Shown: positions 15,243 through 22,496, counted from the stretch's first letter. The stretch is 25,833 nt of DNA from a virus (IMGVR_UViG_3300035664_000075:1-25833), one strand, 5' to 3'. Translations and numbers: made by a program. Notes: generated from the letters alone by a model not told the origin.

Positions 15243-15811
15243 AATAAATCTCTCAATAGTTCTGGATGTTCTACTTGTGACATAAGTTGTTCAATAAAGG
15301 AATCCCAATACTTATATCGATGACCTTTTCTTTGTGCAATGATTGTTCTTAGTGATTGATAATTAATAGTCACTTCACGAGTTTGTAGATATCCTTCAGG
15401 TAATGCATCTTTTAATTCCACAATGCCAATATCACCATCTTTATATGATTGCCAAACTACACGGAACATATCAACAGCAATACGAGGTGTGTTGATTGAA
15501 AAGTCTTTATTTGTTGGTGCGCGTTTATTGAGCTTATGCATTGTACTTGCTGAGTTCTTAGTGATGAATTGATAAGTATCAAATTCTGCCCAAAATGCAC
15601 GGGTTGCACGAACATCCATCCACACATTAATGCTGCGTAAGAACTTATTGTGACCACCATCTTTATTTGCTAGTACTTCTGCGCGTTTAATTGACTTATC
15701 TCTCTGTGTTTCCCACCATGCATCGATATCGGCTGATTCATCAAGATAGCTATATGCCATTCCACGCAAAGACCATTCGTAGCCATATTCACCTAGTATC
15801 TTAACGTACAT
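15239..15811 (-). CDS. ThyX-like (FAD-dependent thymidylate synthase superfamily) protein, divergent (190 aa)
   Basis: The segment FDTYQFITKNSAST (77-90), followed by MHKL, resembles the core of phage ThyX relatives, in which TYR...NSxSTMH replaces the RHRxxSxNE.S motif of true ThyX. The C-terminal LPEGYLQTREVTINYQSL and QRKGHRYKYWDSFIEQL fit the NYR.L and R.....W blocks. The Arg residues of the FAD/dUMP motif are not preserved (Gln and Thr at those places), so a thymidylate synthase reaction is doubtful. dUTPase and reductase in the same block make a dTMP role attractive. I start at the ATG at 15811 (GGGA 5-6 nt upstream); the ATG at 15823 has AGGA only 1-2 nt away. Confidence 0.5.
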   Translation of the reverse strand: MYVKILGEYGYEWSLRGMAYSYLDESADIDAWWETQRDKSIKRAEVLANKDGGHNKFLRSINVWMDVRATRAFWAEFDTYQFITKNSASTMHKLNKRAPTNKDFSINTPRIAVDMFRVVWQSYKDGDIGIVELKDALPEGYLQTREVTINYQSLRTIIAQRKGHRYKYWDSFIEQLMSQVEHPELLRDLL

Positions 15812-15974
15812 GACGAATCCCATATCCTAACACAATTAAACCAGAAATAATGCCAAATGAAATACCATATGGTTCACCAAATTTAATGGAAATTGACATA
15901 CCAATGATTAGGATTGAGCAAAACAATAGGAAATAACCTAAAAATATAGACATCACATCATCATATGCTTGCAT
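15801..15974 (-). CDS. Small membrane protein with two helices (57 aa)
   Basis: The ATG at 15974 is chosen because GGAG lies 5 nt upstream. A polar MQAYDDV is followed by a first helix (FLGYFLLFCSILIIGMSI), a short loop (KFGEPYG) and a second helix (ISFGIISGLIVLGYGI) with a basic HVR end. It overlaps the previous gene by 14 nt and the ThyX-like start by 11 nt. Unknown family; two helices with a tight turn could be holin-like, but it is far from the lysozymes. Confidence 0.7.
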   Translation of the reverse strand: MQAYDDVMSIFLGYFLLFCSILIIGMSISIKFGEPYGISFGIISGLIVLGYGIRHVR

Positions 15975-16305
15975 TGTTTCTCCGTCTTTCACGCTTGGCT
16001 TCATTTGCTTGTTTCCCATATTTAAGATAGTCTTGTCGTCTTTTTTCTTTAACTGCTTGAGGGTTTTCTGCCCTTTCTTTTGCTCGTTTTAACCTACGAG
16101 CTTCATTCTCTCGCTCATATTTTTCTCTGCGCTTTGCAAGTCTTCTTGCTTCACGACCATATTCTGTTTGCTCTAATGGCGTTAAGACGGTTGAATAACG
16201 AATGTTCACACCTTCTATTGCGTTACCATCTTTATCGAATGCATAGCTACCACTCATCATAACTATTAACCCTATTCTTTCAAAAATCGTATCAATAATA
16301 CCCAT
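15961..16305 (-). CDS. Arg/Lys/Glu-rich helical protein, possible membrane-tethered coiled coil (114 aa)
   Basis: I start at the ATG at 16305; the longer frame would need a TTG at 16317. Residues 1-20 (MGIIDTIFERIGLIVMMSGS) are hydrophobic. A tyrosine/aspartate segment follows, then about 60 residues of dense charge (REARRLAKRREKYERENEAR) predicted to be a long basic helix or coiled coil. No known enzyme family. It follows the helicase gene by 8 nt. The composition suggests nucleic-acid or virion binding; this is inference from charge only. Confidence 0.65.
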   Translation of the reverse strand: MGIIDTIFERIGLIVMMSGSYAFDKDGNAIEGVNIRYSTVLTPLEQTEYGREARRLAKRREKYERENEARRLKRAKERAENPQAVKEKRRQDYLKYGKQANEAKRERRRNNASI

Positions 16306-16313
16306 GTTAAATC

Positions 16314-18083
16314 TCAAAAAGGAATATCAGATTCAGTAAATTCTGATGCTGATTTCGTATCAATAATTATTTCATCCACATTTTCTGGAATGAACCCATC
16401 TGCAAATTTAACCTTTTTTACATTAAGGTACTTACCTTTTTGTGAAACCAATATCTCTGTTGGTTTAGGTAATTGTGCCACATACGCGAGCGCACAGTCA
16501 ATCGTTTTTGGACATTTACCAATGACCCTTTTTGCCCACCAACCATATGCCATGCCACGTTGAGGTGAACCTAAAGGGTTCTCAAAACCCACCCATTCAG
16601 TCGCACCTAGTGTGGCTGAATTATATTCAACACGAAGCATCGGAATACCTGTTTTACGGATAATATGCTTTGAATACTGCACATCATAAACTTCATACCA
16701 TTCATCTTCTATTTCATGATTAACGATTTTGGTACGAGGTTCTTTTGCAATAATTTCTTGTGTTGATGCCGTGTGAGTTATCTTTACTTCAAACGGAAAG
16801 TCATGTCCGCATTCTGGGCAAACTCTCACAGAAGGATGACTTATTGTTTGGCAATAAATACACGTCTTTACAGGAGGATTACCACCCTTTCCTTCCCCTT
16901 TCATCTTAGGTATCACTGGGTCATTAATCATTCCTAATCGGGCAATCGTTCCTGAGAAGTCAAGACACAATGCGCCATTAGGTTTTATACCCGCTGAAAT
17001 CGCTTCTAATCGCCCTTCCTTGGTCGATAAGTCATAACCCTTGGCATACACTGGGCGAGTTGCTCTTCCGTACCTCTGGATGTACCTAGCGGTTGATGTG
17101 GTTGGTGCTAAATCAATCACCATGTCAATCTGAGGAATATTTGTACCCGTTGTTAAAACCATTGCATTTACAGCGCAGCGATACTTACCATCTTTAAAAT
17201 CTTGAATAGCGGTATCGCGCTCATCATTACTCATCTTTGAATGCACTGCTACCGCAGGGATACCGAATTCATCATTAAGCATATCTGTGATATGAATCAC
17301 ATGGTCAATACTTGTGGCAAAACATATCCAGCAATTACGGTCATGTCCATACGCCACCGCTTCTTTTAATGCTTCACGAGTGACTTCAATCTTATCAACT
17401 GCTTGCGCTAATTGTTTTGAATTATAATCACCCGCAGTAATCTTAACTCCTGTGACATCTAATTGAGATTTGGTTCTTTTAGATGTCAGTGTGGCAAGAT
17501 AGCCTTCTTCAATAAACCAATTGAATTCATGAAAACTTGTTAAATCAATTGAGAAACCATCAAAGATAGGATGGTTCTCTGTAATCAATCCGTGCCCAAG
17601 ACGATAACAAGTCGCAGATAATCCCACTACTTTGAGATATTTATTTTTAGCTTCTAAAGCCTTAATAAACTTCACATAGGTAGTGGTTTCATTTCCGCTA
17701 ATTGAATGTGCTTCATCCACAATCACTAAATCAATTTTGCCGAGTAAATCTGCATTATTGGCAATACTTCCTATTCCACAAAATGTGATTTGAGAAATAT
17801 CTTTTTTACCAAGACCAGCAGAATAAATACTCGATGGTGCTGTTGACCAAAGTCTCTCAAGCTCGTTATAGTCTTGTTCAACTAATTCTTTCACATGAGT
17901 AACCACAACCACTCTAAGTCGTGGGAACTCAAATAATAATTGCTTAATTAACCCTGCAAGCAAAAGAGCTTTACCCACTCCCGTTGGAGCTGCGATAACA
18001 GGATTACCTTTGCCCGCACGAATAAAGGCGAGCGTTTCATCAATAGCTCTTTGTTGATAACACCGTAGTTTTACTTGTGACAT
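16314..18083 (-). CDS. SF2 DEAD/DEAH-box helicase with C-terminal zinc finger (589 aa)
   Basis: ATP-driven DNA or RNA helicase. Motif I is APTGVGKA (32-39), motif II VDEAHS (DEAH, 123-126), motif III SAT (156-158), motif V around LTTGTNIPQID (310-320) and motif VI QRYGRATR (336-343). A four-cysteine zinc site follows (C408, C411, C422, C425; CIYC...CPEC). In motif I the residue after Lys is Ala39 (codon GCT) where helicases have Thr or Ser, so magnesium binding may be altered. The AGGT ribosome site lies 6 nt before the ATG. Its place between a Cas4-like nuclease and the ThyX-like gene points to replication or recombination. Confidence 0.92.
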   Translation of the reverse strand: MSQVKLRCYQQRAIDETLAFIRAGKGNPVIAAPTGVGKALLLAGLIKQLLFEFPRLRVVVVTHVKELVEQDYNELERLWSTAPSSIYSAGLGKKDISQITFCGIGSIANNADLLGKIDLVIVDEAHSISGNETTTYVKFIKALEAKNKYLKVVGLSATCYRLGHGLITENHPIFDGFSIDLTSFHEFNWFIEEGYLATLTSKRTKSQLDVTGVKITAGDYNSKQLAQAVDKIEVTREALKEAVAYGHDRNCWICFATSIDHVIHITDMLNDEFGIPAVAVHSKMSNDERDTAIQDFKDGKYRCAVNAMVLTTGTNIPQIDMVIDLAPTTSTARYIQRYGRATRPVYAKGYDLSTKEGRLEAISAGIKPNGALCLDFSGTIARLGMINDPVIPKMKGEGKGGNPPVKTCIYCQTISHPSVRVCPECGHDFPFEVKITHTASTQEIIAKEPRTKIVNHEIEDEWYEVYDVQYSKHIIRKTGIPMLRVEYNSATLGATEWVGFENPLGSPQRGMAYGWWAKRVIGKCPKTIDCALAYVAQLPKPTEILVSQKGKYLNVKKVKFADGFIPENVDEIIIDTKSASEFTESDIPF

Positions 18084-18092
18084 TTTCTACCT

Positions 18093-19022
18093 CTATGATA
18101 ATTGACGCATTGACCATTTTTCACATCCAATTAATGCGTTTTCTTTGGGTATATCACAATTAAATCGCTCACAGTTCCAAGCACCATGCACTTCTTTGCT
18201 TGGGAAACTGTACTCACAACTACGACAATTCACATCGACATTATCAACATCACTCATGTGACAAAGAAATACAAAATCACAATATTTACATTCAAACTTC
18301 TCTGCACTTTCATGCATTCTTTGTGGAGGAAGTGTGGCATAAATTATTTCTTCTGCTCTGTCTAAATGGATACCCGCGACATAATTCTCACGCTCAATAA
18401 TTTCAACATAGATATCGGAATCATCTTTATTAATAGCCATATAAAGTGAAAAATTAAGTTTTAGTTTATCCATCCCAATCTGCATTTGGGTATAGTGAAC
18501 AGGCTTAGATTTAGCCACACCTTCCTTAACGAGTTTTTTAAATGTCTTAGATGAATTCGTTTTAAACTCAAGCAAACAAGGTTCTTCCAAGTTAGGTATA
18601 TTGACCGCAATACCATCACTTGAACCACCAAAATGCCCATTAGCATGGCTAAAATTAAATTGTTTACCTGTTTCAGGGTCAAATTGTTTAATCTCAGCAC
18701 CAATGCATTCCAGCATTGCAATGAATACTGCTTCACTTAAATGCCCTGTGTTAAATAATCTCAGCATTCTACCTGAGAATTTTTCAGGTTTAATCCAATG
18801 ATATGAATACCACAGTTTTCGGTCACAAGGGTCACCAATTAATGATGCACCTAAATGTGACCTAACAGGTTTTAAATCTGATGCACGATAGGCATCAGAC
18901 ATTAACGGCAACCATTTGGCTAATGACTCACGATATTTACTACCTTGGTCAGCATACATAGCATCTTCAATTTGTTGTTTAATGCTATCTGCAACAAACT
19001 GTAATGAGTGCTTATAAGTCAT
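18093..19022 (-). CDS. Cas4/RecB-like PD-(D/E)XK exonuclease with Fe-S-type cysteines (309 aa)
   Basis: Nuclease fold of the RecB/Cas4 type: C66 (DPCDRKLWY), GHLSE (93-97), GGSSDG with D136, LEFKT with E152 and K154, and a YTQMQ motif (Y177, Q179). C245-X2-C248-X5-C254, with C66, matches the four-cysteine iron-sulphur ligand set of Cas4/AddB nucleases. More cysteines (C266, C269, C284, C289) may form an extra zinc site. It acts probably in end resection for recombination with the Sak4-like ATPase and DUF669-like protein. The ATG at 19022 is used; a TTG at 19034 would overlap the small exported-protein gene further. Weak ribosome site, so coupling with the upstream gene is likely. Confidence 0.85.
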   Translation of the reverse strand: MTYKHSLQFVADSIKQQIEDAMYADQGSKYRESLAKWLPLMSDAYRASDLKPVRSHLGASLIGDPCDRKLWYSYHWIKPEKFSGRMLRLFNTGHLSEAVFIAMLECIGAEIKQFDPETGKQFNFSHANGHFGGSSDGIAVNIPNLEEPCLLEFKTNSSKTFKKLVKEGVAKSKPVHYTQMQIGMDKLKLNFSLYMAINKDDSDIYVEIIERENYVAGIHLDRAEEIIYATLPPQRMHESAEKFECKYCDFVFLCHMSDVDNVDVNCRSCEYSFPSKEVHGAWNCERFNCDIPKENALIGCEKWSMRQLS

Positions 19023-19209
19023 CTTGTTTACCAATTGTTTTTGGTACGCAATACGCGCGAAGACGTGAAGTCATTGTGAAATTTTGTTTGATATCATCAA
19101 TGATTAGATTCTTTACTTGTTCACAAGTAACTTTGTTTGTAAACTCATAACCACCTTGTGATAATCCGTTTGCATTGCCTAAAATTAAAATTAAAATAAA
19201 TGTATTCAT
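19012..19209 (-). CDS. Small exported two-cysteine protein A (65 aa)
   Basis: ATG at 19209 follows a repeated GGAGAGAGAG. The N-terminus MNTFILILILGNANG looks like a short signal peptide, possibly cleaved after ANG. The mature part (YEFTNKVTCEQVKNLIIDD, then RLRAYCVPK) has exactly two cysteines about 30 residues apart, able to make a disulphide in the periplasm. The same layout ([YI][EQ]F....[TA]C...K..L...AYCV) appears in the gene at 23957-24157, so the two are distant paralogues. The function is unknown to me; short secreted phage proteins of this shape are common but uncharacterised. Confidence 0.75.
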   Translation of the reverse strand: MNTFILILILGNANGLSQGGYEFTNKVTCEQVKNLIIDDIKQNFTMTSRLRAYCVPKTIGKQDDL

Positions 19210-19233
19210 CTCTCTCTCTCCAGATAAGGTTAA

Positions 19234-19256
19234 GGGTGGTCGGTTAGTAACCACCC
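19234..19256 (-). repeat. GC-rich 7-bp hairpin between DUF669-like gene and exported protein A
   Basis: GGGTGGT (19256-19250 read leftward) and ACCACCC (19240-19234) pair around a 9-nt loop, 12 nt after the DUF669-like stop. It is followed by TTAACCTTATC without a strong T-run, so it is perhaps a weak terminator or RNA stability element. Confidence 0.5.
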
Positions 19257-19268
19257 CTATTGGGTTAT

Positions 19269-19964
19269 TTAAGCTGCGTTAAGCCATGCTGGTGCGTCTT
19301 CATCATGAGCATCAATAGCTTCACTTGTATTAGACACAGGTGGTCTTGGTGGCTTTGCTGGAGCTGTTTTTGGTGCTACATTTGGTGCAGTAGGTCTTGC
19401 CGCTGGAATAGCACTCACAGGTGATGGAATATTTCCCGTTAATGACACAATAAACGCAACACCTTCAGGTGAATTCAATGTTTGTTGTTGTGATACCAAT
19501 GGTTCATCTTCACCACGAACTTCAGTTAACACAGAATAAAAACCTTTAATGTTCACATTCACACTTGGACGTAATTCGCCTGTTGTGCGGTCAGCATATG
19601 AATTAAATGCATGGTCAGCACGAACTTTAAATGGTCTATTGTGGACTTCAATCACACCAGACTTAGGATAAATACCAATAGCAAGAAATAATGCTTTTAA
19701 TTGTGATTTGCCGATATCAACAGCGCGTTGATTAGGATTACGAAGTGAATAGTACACTTTTGTTGTTGCGCCTTTATAAGCACCTTCAAGCACAGTTAAT
19801 TCTAAATGCTGAACTAAATGTGTTTCTTCTGACTTACCTGCTGAAGGCTTGACTTCTGACCCTGTGATTGCAACAGTCACAACACCTTTAGGAAAACGTA
19901 ATTGCGCTTCACCTGACGCTTCAACTGCATCCCATTGCCCAGCCATTTCTTGATAAAAATTCAT
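19269..19964 (-). CDS. DUF669-like ssDNA-binding/recombination accessory protein (231 aa)
   Basis: The N-terminal ~130 residues fit the DUF669 pattern: a beta-rich start, EGAYKGATTKVYYSLRNPNQ and DIGKSQLKALFLAIG. DUF669 proteins usually lie beside Sak4 or Erf recombinases and are thought to bind single-stranded DNA. Residues from about 180 form a Pro/Ala-rich linker (AARPTAPNVAPKTAPAKPPR) and an acidic tip, DAHDEDAPAWLNAA, resembling SSB tails used for partner docking, though the DDDIPF ending is absent. The gene has its own promoter at 20032-20060 and a 5' leader hairpin. GGAG lies 9 nt before the ATG. Confidence 0.8.
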   Translation of the reverse strand: MNFYQEMAGQWDAVEASGEAQLRFPKGVVTVAITGSEVKPSAGKSEETHLVQHLELTVLEGAYKGATTKVYYSLRNPNQRAVDIGKSQLKALFLAIGIYPKSGVIEVHNRPFKVRADHAFNSYADRTTGELRPSVNVNIKGFYSVLTEVRGEDEPLVSQQQTLNSPEGVAFIVSLTGNIPSPVSAIPAARPTAPNVAPKTAPAKPPRPPVSNTSEAIDAHDEDAPAWLNAA

Positions 19965-19991
19965 TTTTGTAACTCCGTGTGGTTAGTTATG

Positions 19992-20015
19992 TGCTGGTTT
20001 TAGGCGAGACCAGCA
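19992..20015 (-). promoter_or_regulatory. 5' leader hairpin of the DUF669-like gene
   Basis: TGCTGGT (20015-20009) and ACCAGCA (19998-19992) pair around a 10-nt loop within a ~60-nt leader downstream of the 20032-20060 promoter. There is no T-run after it, so it is more likely an RNA stability or regulatory element than a terminator. Confidence 0.5.
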
Positions 20016-20031
20016 ACTCATGTAATAATGT

Positions 20032-20060
20032 ATTATCGGTAGTTTTTACGTTTCTGTCAA
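20032..20060 (-). promoter_or_regulatory. Leftward promoter for the DUF669-like gene
   Basis: TTGACA (20060-20055, perfect -35), a 17-nt spacer and GATAAT (20037-20032, 5/6 of -10). The TGA of the -35 box is the stop codon of the HTH gene at 20057-20299. The spacer carries the shared TAAAA element (TTGACAGAAACGTAAAA). Start of transcription is expected near 20025. Confidence 0.75.
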
Positions 20061-20299
20061 CGCTGGTGAGTCGGAAATGTCATATTGCCAACAATAATAT
20101 TATTTTCATAATACTCTTTCTCACGTTTACGTTTGAGTCGTGAATCCCAATGTTCTAAGTAGGGTTGAATTCTCTTTTCATCTACCCAAACATTACAGAT
20201 AATGTTATCAGGGGCTGGTATAGCACCGCTATACACAGCCATTTCAACCTGTTTCTCGGTCACATTAAGTCGTGACATGATATCTTGAACTGTTATCAT
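20057..20299 (-). CDS. Small HTH (MerR/excisionase-like) DNA-binding protein (80 aa)
   Basis: The N-terminal segment ITVQDIMSRLNVTEKQVEMA reads as a helix-turn-helix of the AlpA/MerR-like type, followed by a wing-like VYSGAIPAPDNIICNVWVDE and a Lys/Arg-rich C-terminal helix (RLKRKREKEYYE). Likely a transcription regulator or DNA-architectural protein; the target could be the promoters nearby. It starts by ATGA overlap with the end of the Sak4-like gene, and its TGA stop lies inside the next promoter's -35 box. Confidence 0.65.
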   Translation of the reverse strand: MITVQDIMSRLNVTEKQVEMAVYSGAIPAPDNIICNVWVDEKRIQPYLEHWDSRLKRKREKEYYENNIIVGNMTFPTHQR

Positions 20300-21138
20300 T
20301 TTGAAAAATAATCACTGCCTTTAGCATCATAGATGGCTTGAGCAATACAATTCCAACCATCATTTTTTGTGATTGTAATATCACGCTCAAGACCGAAACG
20401 ATTCTTTGAACGGAATCTTGCGTTCTGTACCACACCTAGTGTCACACCTTGTTCTCTATCAATATCCGCAGTATTCATCCCACTGCCCATACCCACAGGT
20501 GTTTTGGAGGTATAAAGCATACCAAAAATATCGCACCATTGTGTCACAAGTTCACGAGAACCAAATGATTTGGATGATTTAGGTGAATGCAATAATGCAT
20601 CAGTAAAATGAAACTCTGTTGCGCTAATGGTATCGCGCTCTAGGTTAGTAAATACATGGCAAGAACAGCAAATGTTAATACCGTTATCAGCAAAGAAATC
20701 TAACCATTTTAAAGTGTCTTGCCAGATAGTATTGGACACATTATACGCATTACCATAGCCATTATGCGCGGATAACATAGTAAGTTTAGGGTTTGTTCTT
20801 GACACAGGGTCAAGAGCGATAACGTGCGTGTGGATAATACGCTCAAGAGCTGATAATGAATCCACAACAATGGATTGATATTCAAATGTACCAGCCATCA
20901 CTAGTTCTGATAACTCACCAAATAATTCAATTAAATCGGTATATGACGCATCATGCATAGGGATAATGGCTACTTTTTCTCTATCCACATCCACATAGCC
21001 TTTTTCTAAAGCAATGAATACAGGTTTAGGTGCTGATGCGAGAAGTGTTGTTTTACCAATGCCTTCAATACCAGCCGCGATAAGGCGAAGACCTTCTTGT
21101 TTTGATTCTGTTGTTAATGCTCTGCTTAAAAAACTCAT
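20296..21138 (-). CDS. Sak4-like RecA-fold ATPase (AAA_24 type, 280 aa)
   Basis: P-loop ATPase with Walker A GIEGIGKTT (23-31, K29), the following ASAPKPVFIALEKG typical of phage AAA_24/Sak4 proteins, Walker B SIVVDSLSAL, and a C-terminal RFRSKNRFGLERDI segment common to this group. Sak4 proteins anneal single strands and help phage recombination together with an SSB-like partner, here the DUF669-like gene two places downstream. The N-terminus is direct (MSFLSRALTTES). GGAGAGA lies 5 nt before the ATG, with its own promoter 38-67 nt upstream of that ATG. Family-level identification is firm; biochemical role by analogy. Confidence 0.87.
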   Translation of the reverse strand: MSFLSRALTTESKQEGLRLIAAGIEGIGKTTLLASAPKPVFIALEKGYVDVDREKVAIIPMHDASYTDLIELFGELSELVMAGTFEYQSIVVDSLSALERIIHTHVIALDPVSRTNPKLTMLSAHNGYGNAYNVSNTIWQDTLKWLDFFADNGINICCSCHVFTNLERDTISATEFHFTDALLHSPKSSKSFGSRELVTQWCDIFGMLYTSKTPVGMGSGMNTADIDREQGVTLGVVQNARFRSKNRFGLERDITITKNDGWNCIAQAIYDAKGSDYFSK

Positions 21139-21176
21139 TTTATCTCTCCAGTTGTTTTGTCGTAATTGACGATTGT

Positions 21177-21205
21177 ATATTAATTGTATTTGACGTTGTT
21201 GTCAA
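21177..21205 (-). promoter_or_regulatory. Leftward promoter with overlapping inverted repeat, for the Sak4-like gene
   Basis: TTGACA (21205-21200, perfect -35), a 17-nt spacer and TAATAT (21182-21177, 4/6 of -10). The TGA of the -35 is the stop of the gene at 21202-21483. TTGAC and GTCAA (21190-21194 and 21201-21205) form an inverted repeat over the -35 region, and another TTGAC lies at 21166-21170 near the start site, so an operator is plausible. Confidence 0.65.
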
Positions 21206-21483
21206 CTTGATAATCCAACTAATTCTAAAATATAAGTCAATGTATCATATGACACATGGTGTGTAAGGCAATCCTTTGTTGATGCAGCAATCAGCTCACC
21301 ATGACTCACCATGTCACAGGTAATGACGATATTACCCACAGATTTCAATCGTAGCACCAGCACGTTATCCTGTGGCTTAAATTGAACCACAACAAGTTGT
21401 TTGATATCAAAACTGACTACTGCACCATCTGAATCAGAAAATGCCACAAATTGTTGCTTTGGTTGTTTGTTATCTTTAGCCAT
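21202..21483 (-). CDS. Small protein of unknown function (93 aa)
   Basis: The product begins with a polar MAKDNKQPKQQF and then shows beta-type alternation (AVVSFDIKQLVVVQFKPQDN, VLVLRLKSVGNIVITC), ending with helix-like LTYILELVGLSS. No motif recognised. The start overlaps the preceding stop by TAATG. It lies between an HTH gene and the Sak4-like gene, in the recombination region, and ends inside that promoter's -35 box. Confidence 0.75.
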   Translation of the reverse strand: MAKDNKQPKQQFVAFSDSDGAVVSFDIKQLVVVQFKPQDNVLVLRLKSVGNIVITCDMVSHGELIAASTKDCLTHHVSYDTLTYILELVGLSS

Positions 21484-21689
21484 TACACAACTCCCTTAAC
21501 TAAGTCATGATGACGTATGTCATCGCGATAATACAATTTAAATACCTTATTTTTTCCACTTTTAAGCTCTAATGCGCGTGGAAACGCTTTACTTTCAATA
21601 TGATGGTCTAAATAATTGCATGATTTATTTAGTCGCGCACATATTGCATTCTTGCTGATAAACAGCGATTCAAATTCATCTTGGGTCAT
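21483..21689 (-). CDS. Small HTH-like DNA-binding protein (68 aa)
   Basis: I take the ATG at 21689, which has GGAG 7 nt upstream; an ATG at 21695 is only 1 nt from the same GGAG. The sequence SKNAICARLNKSCNYLDHHI looks like a helix-turn-helix, followed by a basic beta-hairpin-like segment (SGKNKVFKLYYRDDIRHHD), as in AlpA or excisionase-like proteins. Expected to bind DNA and perhaps control neighbouring promoters. It is the first gene after the promoter at 21714-21742, so it may be an early regulator. Confidence 0.65.
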   Translation of the reverse strand: MTQDEFESLFISKNAICARLNKSCNYLDHHIESKAFPRALELKSGKNKVFKLYYRDDIRHHDLVKGVV

Positions 21690-21713
21690 TTCCATTCTCC
21701 ATATAAAAATGCT

Positions 21714-21742
21714 AGTTTAATTCGTTTTTATGATAACGTCAA
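21714..21742 (-). promoter_or_regulatory. Leftward promoter for the HTH gene at 21483-21689
   Basis: TTGACG (21742-21737, 5/6), a 17-nt spacer and TAAACT (21719-21714, 4/6). The TGA of the -35 box is the stop codon of the 56-aa gene upstream. The spacer has the shared TAAAA element at the same place as the other promoters. Confidence 0.6.
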
Positions 21743-21909
21743 TGTTTTAACAGCTCAATTATTTCAAGTTCTGCTTCAAGCCAATTCCGCTCTTCATTAT
21801 CCGAACCTTCAAGCCATTTAAAGTACGCTGCCTTTTCCACAAGTTCACGATACTCATCGTATTTAAGTAACGCAGGTCTATGACGATATTGATTAGATAT
21901 TAACTGCAT
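21739..21909 (-). CDS. Small helical acidic protein (56 aa)
   Basis: ATG at 21909 has GGGAG 6 nt upstream and overlaps the end of the previous gene by 17 nt. The product starts MQLISNQYRHRPALLKYDEY and continues with ELVEKAAYFKWLEGS and an acidic LEAELEIIELLKH end; all helical, no membrane segment. No family recognised. Its TGA stop supplies part of the next promoter's -35 box. Confidence 0.72.
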   Translation of the reverse strand: MQLISNQYRHRPALLKYDEYRELVEKAAYFKWLEGSDNEERNWLEAELEIIELLKH

Positions 21910-22216
21910 TGTGTCTCCCTGCTATAAAGTCTAAATAAAGTGATGTGAAAAATGGATGTTCTTCAACCTGTAAAATCTTTCTAGGCTTTCTTTTTCTTGG
22001 AAATTTATCCAAATAGGCTTCAGTTGACACAACAAACGGAAGAATATCTTCGCGTCGGAACAGTCTGTTTCTGTTTGTTTCTAAAATACCCACAGAAGGT
22101 ACTTTGTGTTTAATTAATCGCCCTCTGAGCGTCATTTGTTCAATTCCGAATTCATCTGATGCATCTTGGATTGTCATTGTGCCATTTGGTTTTGTACTAT
22201 ATTTAACTTCATTCAT
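21893..22216 (-). CDS. HTH-type DNA-binding protein (107 aa)
   Basis: MTIQDASDEFGIEQMTLRGR (14-33) looks like a helix-turn-helix with the recognition helix MTLRGRLIKH, followed by NRNRLFRREDILPFVV, the wing and second helix of AlpA/MerR-like proteins. A basic stretch (KFPRKRKPRK) follows. Probably a small transcription or recombination regulator. The start is ATGA-coupled to a membrane microprotein. With the proteins at 21483 and 20057 it makes three small HTH-like genes in 2.2 kb. Confidence 0.65.
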   Translation of the reverse strand: MNEVKYSTKPNGTMTIQDASDEFGIEQMTLRGRLIKHKVPSVGILETNRNRLFRREDILPFVVSTEAYLDKFPRKRKPRKILQVEEHPFFTSLYLDFIAGRHNAVNI

Positions 22217-22320
22217 ACATAGAGTCCTGCAAAAAACATTAAAGTTACAATCGGGAATAAAATTGCCACAAGCTCTAGCATAATTCTATCCATTATTTTA
22301 TTTACTTGTTGTTGAGTCAT
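22213..22320 (-). CDS. Membrane microprotein (35 aa), coupled on both sides
   Basis: ATG at 22320 overlaps the stop of the gene before it, and its own stop overlaps the HTH gene start, both as ATGA. The polar MTQQQVNKIMDRI start is followed by one membrane helix (LVAILFPIVTLMFFAGLYV). No family recognised. The two overlaps leave no space for non-coding DNA, which supports translation. Confidence 0.75.
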   Translation of the reverse strand: MTQQQVNKIMDRIMLELVAILFPIVTLMFFAGLYV

Positions 22321-22496
22321 TTCATATACCTTTTTAAAATTTCAATTACATCATATATACCTTCACAAATCTCACTATCACAATCATAATACTTTGCATC
22401 AGATAATAAAATATCGAGTTTTGCAATTGCTTCTTCTTTTTGATTCACCAGTTTAGTTACTATCTCTGCCCAATCAATATGTTCTTGATTTGTCAT
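22317..22496 (-). CDS. Small acidic helical protein (59 aa)
   Basis: ATG at 22496 is favoured by AAGG 8 nt upstream; the longer in-frame start would overlap the membrane microprotein gene before it. The product (MTNQEHIDWAEIVTKLVNQK, then EEAIAKLDILLSDAKYYDCD and ICEGIYDVIEILKRYMK) is helical with two cysteines. No function recognised. Confidence 0.68.
   Translation of the reverse strand: MTNQEHIDWAEIVTKLVNQKEEAIAKLDILLSDAKYYDCDSEICEGIYDVIEILKRYMK

Noticed and set aside
15457-15660. A 67-codon frame inside the ThyX-like gene
   Set aside because: Alternative frame without ribosome site, and the main frame carries the recognisable motifs.
18461-18736. A second - strand frame of 91 codons within the Cas4-like gene
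   Set aside because: Out-of-frame shadow; the main frame has all nuclease motifs there.
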